Made by a program: the position numbers and the translations under genes | Part shown: piece by piece, positions 1 through 10,202 of the stretch | How the letters are laid out: each line of letters opens with the position of its first letter | How positions within the stretch are numbered: the stretch's first letter is position 1 | Source of the DNA: Uloborus plumipes | Taxonomy: Eukaryota > Arthropoda > Arachnida > Araneae > Uloboridae | DNA: 64,000 nt | Assembly: GCA_038373865.1 (NCBI GenBank) | Contig: JAXGGA010004437.1 | Coordinates: 24,491-88,490, forward strand | Direction: 5' to 3' | Notes under the pieces: model-generated | The model's input: the letters and a program-made list of their open reading frames with translations, nothing else | What the model was told of the DNA's origin: nothing | The model's database searches: none

Positions 1-510
1 AATTAATATTAGTACCCTAAAATTCTTTCTAAGAGAAGAGAAAAGTGGTTAGCGCTAATTTTTCTAAATTACGTAGAAATTTGAGTTAAATTAAAAAAAA
101 AAAAAAAAAGTTTGTCCTTCGGTAAAAATTTTTTATATCTTTGAAGACAACATTTTATACATCACTGATATTAATACAGCAGTTTGTGTAAATGTTTGAT
201 CAAAATTATACCCTCCTCTTAATATTGTAGCCCTGACAACTAGACCTAGCTTTCATATATTCACTTGTAAAGCGACATGAAAACAATATTTTCCTAGTGA
301 TAAATGAAGGGATAAATGCATCTTTTGCAACAAAATAAAGTCAGTAATGCGAAGACAAAGCATTATGTATTTCCAACACTGCTTCATTTATTTTTTTTCC
401 CCTCTAAAATTACATTTACTGAGAGAAAAAAAAAACATACTAATGTAAATTGTAATGTAACACCAATCTTCCAGCGTGTATTTGTATGAGTGACAAAATT
501 ATATTTAATA
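1..510. other. AT-rich non-coding sequence, left edge
   Basis: Poly-A run near 92-109 and short homopolymers. No splice-flanked exon or terminal repeat was recognised. If the Syx1A model is right this is intronic sequence downstream of exon 2. Confidence 0.5.
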
Positions 511-769
511 CAGTAGATTCTCGTTAAATCGCTTTTGTAGGAAGATAATACATCAAATGTGGAAGTAAATGATGGGTCCACTTACAAAAAAATTACCTTA
601 CTTTTATGTTAGAAGAGCTTTGTAAATTATGAGCTGTTGAAAGAAAAAAAAAATGAGTTTCAATTTCTTTCTGAAAATAAAATTATTTCCACAAATTTTT
701 GCCCGATTTGAAATTATACAGCGCTTTTTTGTTGTCTCCCGACAAAAGCTGTTTAACGAGTGGCTACTG
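511..769. mobile_element. pogo/Tigger-like MITE
   Basis: Inverted ends CAGTAGATTCTCGTTAAA at 511 and, in reverse complement, CAGTAGCCACTCGTTAAA at 769. Each is flanked by TA (509-510, 770-771), as expected for a Tc1/mariner-pogo target. It is 259 bp with no coding capacity. The CAGT...TCGTTAAA style is typical of pogo/Tigger ends. Confidence 0.7.
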
Positions 770-1081
770 TACCATATGGATTTTTGTCACGCATGCATGT
801 TTGCGCCTTGTTTTCTAACATGTGCTTGATGCACGTTGTTTACAATTGTTACTTTGTTGCACAAATGTATTTATTCATTTCATATTTCTTCTATAATTCA
901 CTTGCATAAGAATTAAAAGTTACAGAAAATAGAAAACATTTTTGCTTTGTTCATTGACGAAAAAAAGTAACTTTTCCTGAAAAACGAGGCTTTTCTTTTT
1001 TTTTTTTTTTCAGTTTCTTTTTCTTTCAAATTACTTTTTTTTCCCTAACCTAACTTATAACTTTTTGAGGGACAAATGAAA

Positions 1082-1327
1082 AGGGGTTGTCCAAAAACGA
1101 TGCCACATGTTTTCTTTTTTTCAAGATTTTTGACCCCTTCCCGTTTTTTGCAATGTGCCACACTTCAACCTAGCCTCTTATACCTTAGTCACATGTCACG
1201 CTTTTTTTCATCAACGTATTAGAAAAATACATGATATCACACTTCCTTCCTTCCTTCATGTCACAAAACGTCACAACTCCCGACATACCCTCTCCCGTCT
1301 ATGCGTGACAGTATTTATAGACAGCCA
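1082..1327. mobile_element. Probable MITE with diverged inverted ends
   Basis: The left end (GGGGTTGTCCAAAAACGATG) and right end (reverse complement reads GGCTGTCTATAAATACTGTC) are imperfect inverted partners, followed inside by CAC motifs. The interior holds several TCACA and GTCAC motifs. No coding region; the 79-aa ORF across it looks accidental. Confidence 0.5.
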
Positions 1328-1420
1328 TAAAGCGCGATATATCCGGATGAACGATGTAAAGTCGCGCGATATAACAAGGGCAAACTATAAATAATCTTTA
1401 AATTAGTTTAAAAAATCTAA

Positions 1421-1676
1421 AAAATAAGCTTTTACAACAAGAAAATATACATTTCATCTACATTAACATATATAATAGTTTAGCCTTTAGTATTAACAAT
1501 AGTATTAAATACATTACTTTTATACTTGCGCTCAGTATAGCCTGCTAACGCTCTTGCGCCATAAAACCCAATCAAAATTTATGATTGCAAAAAACGTGAA
1601 TTTTATCTTTTATTTAGAGTTACATACATACAGACAAACAAAGAAACAAACGTGTGAAACTAATAAAAGCGTATTA
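1421..1676. repeat. Dispersed repeat, related to 34932-35190
   Basis: Shares AAAAATAAGCTTTTACA, GTTTAGCCTTTAGT and a long segment around GAGTTACATACATACA ... TAATAAAAGCGTA with 34932-35190. The second copy lies inside the piggyBac-type element. The tail resembles the 3' end of a small retroelement, but the class is not established. Confidence 0.5.
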
Positions 1677-4085
1677 ATAACCACTCCCCGGCGGGCAGTT
1701 TCTTTCTTGTAGATTATCACCAGATTTGTGAAAGATCAAGTGCCGAAAGTTTTCCGTATCCTACGAGACACATTTTCTTTCTAACAAGTCACAGCATTGT
1801 CGCTGCTTGCGAACGAAACCTATCATTTCCTGAATGATCGCAACACTACATAAATATGAAACTCAGTTACACCAATGAAATAGATCCACAAATAGCACTC
1901 ATACAGACCACGGCTGCAGAAGGGAAACACCATAAGACAGTTTAAAGAAGCCTGCCCGAAATGTTAAGTGGGATCAATCGAGAATCGACTGGTGAGGAGC
2001 AAATTTCTTGGGAGAGGATAAATGATGAGGAAGTGCAAGTTTTCAAGAGCATTTCCTCTTCATAGGAGCATTTCTTTCCCGCTCGACTGTGGGAACGTGA
2101 GAGCCAGAGTAGCTGGGATACAATTGGCCCTTGACAAAACGCCCGGGGCACTGCTGCACAAGAGGCGTTCTTATTATGTCTGGAACGGTTGCAGTTTTTG
2201 ATTATTGAATTTGAACTAATAAAAAAAAAAAAGAAAAGAAAAAAAAACCGTTGGACACTAAAATATATAATGATGCCTGTTTCAACAGACAGCTACAGAA
2301 AAAAAGACACTTTACAATGATCGATAATATAAAATATGTGATGCTCTTTGAATTATTATTAATATTTGACACGGAAAAAAGTTATTTACTACAAATAATA
2401 CTTTACTTAAAATACTTTAAGTGTTGATTATAGACGGTCTAATTGACTTAGTAAGTCCGACTATAGTTCATCGTGCATTGATCCGACTGATGGGAAAATT
2501 AAAAGCGTTCGATGATTTTTGACCAGAACATAGGAAATGTACGAGAAAGTTCACTTAAAATTGGATCTAAAAAAGAATAAAATCGATATTTATTATTATT
2601 TTTTTCATTTTATTTTAACTTTATTTTATTCATTTAGTAATTTAATTTGTCGCTCACACCCACATAATAGTACGATTCGAATGCCATAAGTTGCGTTCCT
2701 CTCCTCTTTAACTTAGTGCCTACATGAGATGGACAGCTTTTGATGTTGACATATTTATGTAATGAATTCTAGCGCTCTGAAAAATTACATTTCGTATGAA
2801 ACAATTTGAATCGTTACAGATCGGGCTCTTAAGCGAAAAGATATATTGTTAGAAAGTTTGGGGAAGCTCTAGGATAAATATATCCCACAAATAAATCTAT
2901 TTCTTAAAATAATAAGAGTGATTTATAAGAAATCCTAGCATTTATATCACGGTACGCAATATATAGTCAGACACTCCTTAATTTCGTTTACGATAAGACA
3001 ATTTTAGTCTGCCAATAAATCTTTTTTGCGGAATTAAGTAGCTTTAGAGTTTTCTTGCAATTTCGTTTTTAGTATGACATATTTAACATAGGCTCTTTAT
3101 TAATTTCATTGAACATGCTGAAAGTTGCACTGAATTTCGTATGTACTATCCTCAATTTCACTTAGAGGTAGGTGATAATGAAACAAGCGTTCTTGAAGCT
3201 CGAAACCGCAGGATAATTCGGCAAACGTTCATAACCTACAAAGCATTTTATTTGCGAATATGAAAATCATTAAAATTTCTGTTTAATTCACTAAAGGGTG
3301 AAGTAATAATCTGAAACAGCATTTTCTTTCAATTTTGTATGAAGCGTGCTAATCAAACCTAGAATCCATAGCATCCTTTTCACCTTATTACTTGCGACAG
3401 AGCCAGTCTCTACTCAATTTTATTTACAATACGTTGATCTGACGTAACATTCCCGTGATTCGGTCACAACCAGGGTAATATTTAACAATTCTTTTGTAAA
3501 TTGCGTTAAAACTTGCGGTAATAAGACAGCAAGAGCCCCCATTTAAATTTTTAAAAACCCTTCCTCCAATCATTATTTAGTTTTACAACAAGCCGAATCG
3601 CAAATTCAAAAAATCAATCAAACGTCATAATGTGTTAAGCGTGTTAATGGCCCCAACCAAAGCAAACAATTTATCCTTCACTGTTTCCGTCGATATTCAA
3701 CGCACAGCGAATAAACGTCGATACACCAAAACAGTTTCCTACAAGAGCACAGAAAGAGCGAGAAACAAAAAAAGGAAGGGACATTAAAGTTCCTATAATA
3801 AAACCCAAACTAAATTTAGAAATGCTAAGAAAAAATTTACAGCTGCAAACATCATAAAATGGAGAAATAAAGAGGAATCCGGTGAAATGATTATCCACGA
3901 AAAGGAACGTGCCTTGAAAAACTTGTTTGGTTTTTTTGAGCCAAAAAATTAGTTTGTTCTTTTGAATCCCGGCTAGTTTCGTTTATTAAATTAAAACTCA
4001 GAGCAGAAAATTGCTATTTGTAAATTAAAGGGGTAAAAGATTAGAACCATGGAAAAATTTAGAATTTGGTTAATATTTTTCATTT
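1677..4085. other. Non-coding stretch, includes a less AT-rich block at 1720-2170
   Basis: No terminal repeats, exons or tandem arrays were recognised. 1720-2170 is noticeably less AT-rich than its surroundings and contains no convincing splice sites. Ordinary AT-rich sequence follows to 4085. Confidence 0.4.
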
Positions 4086-4640
4086 TTACTTCCTTTTACG
4101 TAGTAAAGGAAGTATTGTGATCGCGAAAAAAAAATCACTCAAATTTGAGTCTAAATTTTGATTTTGCTCACCCCCGAATAAATGTTCAGTAGTTTTTTCA
4201 ACCTGTCAGCACGTGCATATGTACCTACCAACATATATGCAGCCGAAAAATCCTTTTCAACCACCCCCGAGTTAATTACGACGAGTTTTCTCGTGACGTC
4301 TGTATGTACGTGTGTGCGTATGTATGTATGTGGGTCGCATAACTCAAAAACTATATGCCGTAGAAGCTTCTAGCTTGGTATGTAGGCTCTGAGGATGGTC
4401 TAGTTGTGCACCTCCCCTTGTGGTTGCATTTGAATGTTCCCAAGGGGGTGTTTTACCCCTTTTTTGGAGTAAATCAGTGTTAATTTCAATGCAGACTCAA
4501 GTGATATGAATTGGCCCGACCACTTGGTAAAATGTCGCCAAACTTTTGGTCGCCAAGTGTTTGACATTTGGCGAAAAAATTATTTTTTGAATTTGGGTTC
4601 AACTTGGCGCTATTGGCGATATTTTGCGAAAAAATCACTG
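4086..4640. repeat. Dispersed repeat with a terminal hairpin and GTATGT-rich core
   Basis: Begins with a hairpin (ACTTCCTTTTACGTAGTAAA and its partner GGAAGT). GTATGT/GTGTGT repeats near 4305-4330 and an ATAACTCAAAAACTATATG block follow, then several TCGCCAA/TTGGCGA words at 4530-4640. The hairpin-plus-TGTATG layout recurs in reverse at 43332-44073. Probably a non-autonomous element of unknown class. Confidence 0.45.
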
Positions 4641-5425
4641 AATGATATTAAAATCAGCAATGTTTAGAAAATTAACCATTGTAAAATATTTTTTGCATTG
4701 TTTCGTGGCAGTAGTGTGGGGTCCATACCAGATTTTTTTTTCTTTTCTTTTTTTTTTTTTTTTTTAGAATTTCATGGTGCAAGCGAGAAATTACGCCTGT
4801 GGGCCAGCGGCATATCTATGTTTTTCCGGATGGAGTGGGAAAGCAGGTTCAAAGTATTAAGCTGCTTAACCAATTGATGGCATAGAAAAGCTACATATTC
4901 GTTTTGTTTGAGACAATTTCCAAAACATACTCAAAAAAAAAAAAAAAAACTACATCAAACGAAAACTACACCAAGTTTAATTATAAAAAAGCATCTTTCA
5001 CTAGCGTTCTAAAATTGTAAAAACGAGCGCTCCGTAAAACTTACTCATTAAAGTGGAGCCTTCACAAATGATCTCAAGATGCAATAATCACAAAAAACAG
5101 CCTATACAAAAATAACCTAGCGTGTGGTTTCGAAACAGCAATCTTGCCAAGAAGCAAATATATTCCATTGTTATGTCATGTCCATGTACACTGTACACTA
5201 CAGCTCTTGATTGCTAACTTCTCCAGTCGTATGAAAAACTTTTTGTTTTAATTTATATTATTACAATAATTAAAATCTACAAGTTGGCGGACAGTTAAGC
5301 TACTACGCTGCAAACCCGATAAACGCTTTAATACTCGTATGATATATGTATAGTATTTATGAATTGTTATTTAAAATGCATTTCAGAATTTCTCTGATTG
5401 ACATTTTCATCAAAAGTGACTTTAA
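4641..5425. other. Non-coding stretch with T and A homopolymers
   Basis: T-run near 4743-4765 and A-run near 4934-4949. Nothing else recognised. Confidence 0.4.
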
Positions 5426-5786
5426 CAGGGTTGCCACTCAATTCCAAGGGGAAAATTCCCTGGGTTTTCCCTGCATGAATTTGCAGTATTACGAACGAGC
5501 GAACACTGATATTCTATAAGAACATTAATATCCTGGCACAGAAAAAAAACTAACTAAATAAAAACATAGGGAGGCAAAGCAGAATATGTTTAAAACTAAA
5601 ATCATAAAACGGATTGATGACTAATCTCATACTCTCTAATTAAATTAGCATAAAATTTAAAATGCATTTCAAACTAAGCAACATATTTTTACTTTTTTTT
5701 GCTTTTATAATACACATTTACATATTTACGAAAAAAGAAAACTTAGCAAAAAAAAAAAAAAAAAATACAGTGAAGTAAAATGACTA

Positions 5787-5931
5787 AGGGCCATGCTCCA
5801 CATCGACGTAAAGCAGAAAAATTAGGCAGAAGCGTAAAATGGATTCAATTGTGTTCCTATGGAAAGTACCCGGATTTTCGGTTTCTGCCTTCAGTTTCGG
5901 TCGCGTTTTACGCTGATGTGGAGCATGGCCC
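5787..5931. mobile_element. Palindromic MITE nested in the 5.4-7.0 kb element
   Basis: Arms AGGGCCATGCTCCACATC and GATGTGGAGCATGGCCC are near-perfect inverted repeats. TA flanks both sides (5785-5786, 5932-5933). It is about 145 bp. The 105-aa ORF starting at 5780 runs through it and into the hAT MITE and is not a gene. Confidence 0.7.
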
Positions 5932-5962
5932 TAATATTTTTTTATTTTATTTTATTTCTTTG

Positions 5963-6741
5963 CAGGGTTGCAAAAAACCCGGGTTTTTTTCAAAAAACCC
6001 AACCCGGGCGGGTTTTATTGGGTTTTTTGGGGTTTTATTGGGTTTTTTAGGGTTTTATTGGGTTTTTTTTAGATTTATTGTTTCTTTTGCTTGTTGAAAA
6101 AGGAAAAGGCACAGGGGGGGAGTATTTCTTCTTTCTTGTTTAAAAAAGAATTAATTAAGAATGATGATTTTTATTTTTGTTTGCATTTAAATAATGTAAA
6201 TAAATCATCATAAAAAAGACAAAGTAACAAATAACATTTGAAAATTACTTTAAAGGATTAGTTTACACTTTTTTACTATGCCACCACCAACCAAGTTTCA
6301 TCATAGATAAATGTTTAAAAAAAATAATTAAATGTAACGATATTTAGTAATAATTTGTGCTCAATTTTCGTAGTTATTAGGATGAAGGTGTAACATTTTA
6401 AAATGTATTTTGTACAATTATCTTCTTTTCCCGTAATATTACTCGAGGCCATTGCCAACTGTAAACAAAACAATCGTTGACATCGGCAGAAAAGAAATTG
6501 CCTTAGGGTTTTATATATACATTTCATGGGTAGACGTATAAGTTTCAATGCAGGGTAACTTTTTTAAAAACAATGGATAAAATCTAATATAAAAAATGCT
6601 GAACATGAAATAAAACTCACTAATTTTAAAAAACCCAATAAAACCCGCTTTTGTGCGGGTTTTATTGGGTTTTTTAGAGTGGGTTTTACCCAAAAAAACC
6701 CGGGTGGGTTTTTTTGGGCGGGTGGGTTTTTTGCAACCCTG
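5963..6741. mobile_element. hAT-type MITE, ACCCGGG-rich ends, 8-bp target duplication
   Basis: Ends CAGGGTTGCAAAAAACCC and GGGTTTTTTGCAACCCTG are inverted copies, flanked by the exact 8-bp direct repeat TTTCTTTG (5955-5962, 6742-6749). Subterminal regions are made of short GGGTTTTATTGGGTTTTTT-type tandem words in both arms. No transposase, so it is non-autonomous. Confidence 0.88.
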
Positions 6742-6953
6742 TTTCTTTGTGTATAAATTTATTCATTGGTATTTTACATATTGGAGAATTGATTTTTGAG
6801 AATTGACTTCAACTTAAAAAAAATATATATATATATATATAATTAACTGCACTTTCCAGAGTTTTAAAGAAAATTTCAAAATTCCCCGGATTTTCCCTGT
6901 ATTTCTGTTGATTTTTGAACACCCTGTGTTTTCCCTGTGGCGTGGCAACCCTG

Positions 6954-7990
6954 TATAAAACATGTACAATGTAACTTTTTACACTTTCTTAACATATTTT
7001 CCTAACCTCCTCATCGAAAAAGTACTTCGATAATCTTTTAACTTTTTTAAATAAAAAGTCATACAATTTACAGGAAAGCTTGACCAAGGAGAGATTGCGC
7101 GTGACCTTGAAGAGGAAACGGACCTCTTTATTTTAAAATAAGTAGGATCAGCGAGAAAATGAATTTTTTACTCACTTTGTTGAAAAGAGTTTTTACCGCG
7201 TGCGTCATTCCTCTGATGGCATCTTTTATCTAGCAGTACCAAACACAATACACGCACTATCTTTAGATTTATTTTCCTTTTTTTTTCGATTTTATAGGAA
7301 ATATTAAACGGGTGAAGGAGGGAACGTTAATAACTGTTAAAAATACATATATATAGTTTTTATAAGAAAGAAAAGATACAAATTTTCAAACGGTGTAATT
7401 ATACGACGACAGTTAAGACAATGCAAATTGCTTTAGCATCGATTAATCAAATTCGAGGATTTTTTAGTTACATTCCAAACGATTAATTTACTTAAGTGAA
7501 GGGTGAAGCCTGAAGAAATTATCGAAAAGATCTTTTTTGGAGGAAGTTTTTAAAATCATTAGAGAAAAAGGAAGTGCGGAATGATTCTAAAAGAGGAAAA
7601 ATAACCTAGTCTGCAGATAATTTTTTTAATGACGTTTCATTTTACTTTCAGCATGAAAAACAAAAAGATAATTGACAAAATATAATAGTTAAACAATTTC
7701 AGTTCCGCAAAGTTTGGATCAAATTTTCAATCAAACGTTGGGATTTTACAGGAATCTTACAGTTTACAAATACATTACGTAATAGCTAAAAATGGCCACA
7801 GCATTTCGATTTATCACATGCATCATTTTCAAATTCCGTAACACAACATAGCACCCATTTGAAGCAGCGTATTATCCTCAAATTTTTTTCAATGATTTAC
7901 GTTAATCTATTTATTTAAATTGTAAAAAAGTGGTTAGAACAAAATATTATGAAAATATCGGATGCTATATTTTTAAGCAAAGTGTAGACG
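6954..7990. other. Non-coding stretch
   Basis: Unremarkable AT-rich sequence. A short stretch after a TTTACAG at 7072 reads GKLDQGEIARDLEEETDLF on the plus strand, but no donor or recognisable family supports an exon. Confidence 0.4.
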
Positions 7991-7992
7991 TA

Positions 7993-8913
7993 GGGGGGAG
8001 GGGGGCACAAAAGGATGCTTTTTTGTAATTTTTTTACAAAAAGAACTAATTTTTTTCATCTCATTTTTTTACTTTTTTATACTAACCATAATCTTACACC
8101 AAATCCCTTCAAGTGTACACGGTCAAATATTAAGAGATGTGATTTTGATTTTAGTCTCCATTATATTATGCAAATTGAAGTTATATTAGTATGTTTTTTG
8201 AAATCCAACCAATTTTCCCAGTTCTTGCCAGTTTTTCTCCCTTTTTACCAGGTTTTTTTCAAGTTTCCGCCACTGTCCAAAAGTACCACTTTGTCGGCAA
8301 AATACTTAACCCCAATTAGCGTACAAACAATCTAGCATTACACCGCCAACTCGGCTATTTCGATCCATGGACTGTAGTTTCGAGCTTATTATGCTCTAAT
8401 CAGCGTGGAATACGAAAGTAGTCGAGTTGGAGGCAAAAATCCTCATATAAAGTAAAGAGAGCCAAAAAAAAAAAAAAACTGGTAGCTAATGTGAAATTAG
8501 AATACCAGTGAGGGACCGCAAATGGGAACGGTACAATTCGTTAATTTTTTTTTTTTTTTTGGCTCTCTTTGCTTTATAAGAGAATTTTTGCCTCCAACTC
8601 GATTACTTTCGCATTCCATGCTGATGAGAGCATAATAAGCTCGAAACTGCAGTCCATGGATCGAAATAGCCGAGTTAGCAGTGTATTGCATGTTTCTACC
8701 TTAGCCCTTGCTTAGGGGCGGTTACTCACTGCTTTTTAATCTAGCATTAATTACTTTTAAGTTTAAAAACTGCTTGATCAACAAAGAAAATTACTGCCAA
8801 TTGCTTCAAATTTGTGGATTTAGGCCTGTCATTAAAAAAAAAAAATTTCATAATTTTCACAGTTCTTAATAGTTGGAAAAAAAATGAGGCGTCCATATGT
8901 GCCCCCTCCCCCC
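7993..8913. mobile_element. MITE-like element with G-rich inverted ends, TA flanks
   Basis: Left end GGGGGGAGGGGGGCAC and right end GTGCCCCCTCCCCCC are inverted repeats extending inward with GGATGC/GCGTCC. TA precedes (7991-7992) and follows (8914-8915). It is interrupted by the hairpin retroposon at 8341-8737. No coding capacity. Confidence 0.65.
8341..8737. mobile_element. Hairpin-forming short retroposon, copy 1 (12-bp target duplication)
   Basis: Flanked by the exact 12-bp direct repeat AATCTAGCATTA (8329-8340, 8738-8749). Its left part (CACCGCCAACTCGGC onward) is the inverse of 8558-8690, giving a long stem around an A-run/T-run and an ACTGGTAGCTAATGTGAAAT spacer. A unique tail follows (CCTTAGCCCTTGCTTAGG, then CACTGCTTTTT). 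The variable-length duplication and T/A-rich end suggest a retroposed element. Two more copies occur at 21171-21529 and 22534-23782. Confidence 0.7.
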
Positions 8914-8915
8914 TA

Positions 8916-10124
8916 CTGATTTTCTAAATTGAACCCAGAAATATTTGTGTTAAATATTTTAGCAATCTAAATTTACTACGCCACAATATTTTTTGCATAA
9001 CTGCTTTTTGTTATATTAAGAAAAAATAAAGTTTTCAAATGCTTAGTTTATCATATTTTTCGTACTCATATCCAATTTTACGGCTGAAATTTTCTCTTAG
9101 ATTTTTCTTTTGTATATGTTCATCTACGAATTTCACACACAAACGTATATTTTGCGAAACTAGCCGCTTTTCCTTAAGTTAATCGCATTTCATTACAATA
9201 ATAAGAAGTTCGAAAAATACGTACCCTGTCAAAAAATTCTGTAGAAACACCTGAAATATATATAAAAAAAGCAAAGTTAAAAGCTGCGCCACTAACGAAT
9301 GGGTTATGTTAAGTTTTCTTATGCAAAACGTTTGGCGGAAAGAAATATTTTGCCTGTCATAAATGTAGTAAGATTAACGAAAAAAAAATTGACAACTAAT
9401 CATTCCATTCGCTCATTTTAAATCGGAAATAAATATTTCGGAAAATTATTTCATTTCGCTTCGAAAAACTGGGTGACAAGATCTGCTCAGCATAACTTCT
9501 CGCCATGAGTCGCTCAAATGCATCTGCTTACCATTGTCATGGCTACAAGCGGTTCTAACATAGTCTGGAAATTTCATTGAATCTACGCTCTCAAAACTAT
9601 TTATAGATAATAATGAACTTCAAGTAATAGCAAGAAATGATCTCGAATTAAAAAAAATAGATCAATAAACCGCTTCAAATGAATCAGTGCTAAGAACATT
9701 GTCGATCAAGACGCCTTTCAAGGACAAAAAAGAAAAAAAAAAATCAAAATCGATTCATCGTTTAGGACTCACAATGCCACAGACACACAAACACACACAT
9801 GCTAAATTTTTGATCCCCATCTTTTTTGCGACAGGGGGGATGGCAGATGCGATTAAGTTTCAGTTTATTGTGAGAACTCGTCTGCACTCACATTCCATCC
9901 CAAGATACCCATTCTTTGAAAATTCAAAAACAGGTTCATCTGAAGGTACGAGATCAAATCTCTCACTGGTGCAGGGTTCAATGTTTTCAACACTTACTAC
10001 ATTGAAAAAATTTGGTAAAAAAAAAAGGTTTCTCGCATTCGTAAACTGGCATATAATTCGGAGGATTAATGTTCTGTGCTGCAGGGGAGAAGAGAGGGAG
10101 AAATCGAAAGAGCAAACAACTCAC
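8916..10124. other. Syx1A intron 2 (5' part), no repeat recognised
   Basis: Sequence immediately after the exon 2 donor, reading leftward. No exon 3 motif (VEEIR...) was found on the minus strand. Short CA-rich patch near 9784-9800. Confidence 0.4.
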
Positions 10125-10202
10125 CTCTGCGAAGAATTCCTCCATAAACCCGCTGCCACGGGTGTCTTCCACACTGACGGCAACGTCATCATCGCCTTGA
10201 GC
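10125..10202 (-). CDS. Syx1A: Syntaxin-1A, coding exon 2
   Basis: This 78-nt minus-strand exon lies between a pyrimidine-rich acceptor ending TTGCAG (just above 10202) and a GTGAGT donor (just below 10125). It encodes 26 residues, from AQGDDDVAVSVED to FMEEFFAE. The family's second exon has the same layout: an acidic DDD stretch, then VAV-V, then FM-EFF just before VEEIR, where the Habc three-helix regulatory domain begins. Both boundaries are phase 0. The longer plus-strand ORF over the same bases is an antisense shadow. The remaining exons (Habc domain, SNARE motif, C-terminal membrane anchor) were looked for on the minus strand at 1-10124 and not seen, so they probably lie left of the window. 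Confidence 0.92.

Larger units (their letters stand above)
5426..6953. mobile_element. hAT-like non-autonomous element (outer, contains two nested elements)
   Basis: Starts CAGGGTTGCCACTC at 5426 and ends with GTGGCAACCCTG at 6953, a 12-bp inverted match in hAT style. The flanking 8-mers do not match, so the target duplication is lost or the ends belong to different copies. Inside are a TA-flanked MITE (5787-5931) and a younger hAT MITE (5963-6741). The interior ends carry CCCTGGGTTTTCCCTG-type words mirrored near the right end. Confidence 0.6.

Noticed and set aside
5780..6097. 105-aa ORF
   Set aside because: Spans a palindromic MITE, a target duplication and a hAT end; composition reflects GGGTTTT repeats.
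7072..7140. Possible exon GKLDQGEIARDLEEETDLF after TTTACAG
   Set aside because: No donor with the right phase, no recognised protein, and it lies on the strand opposite Syx1A.
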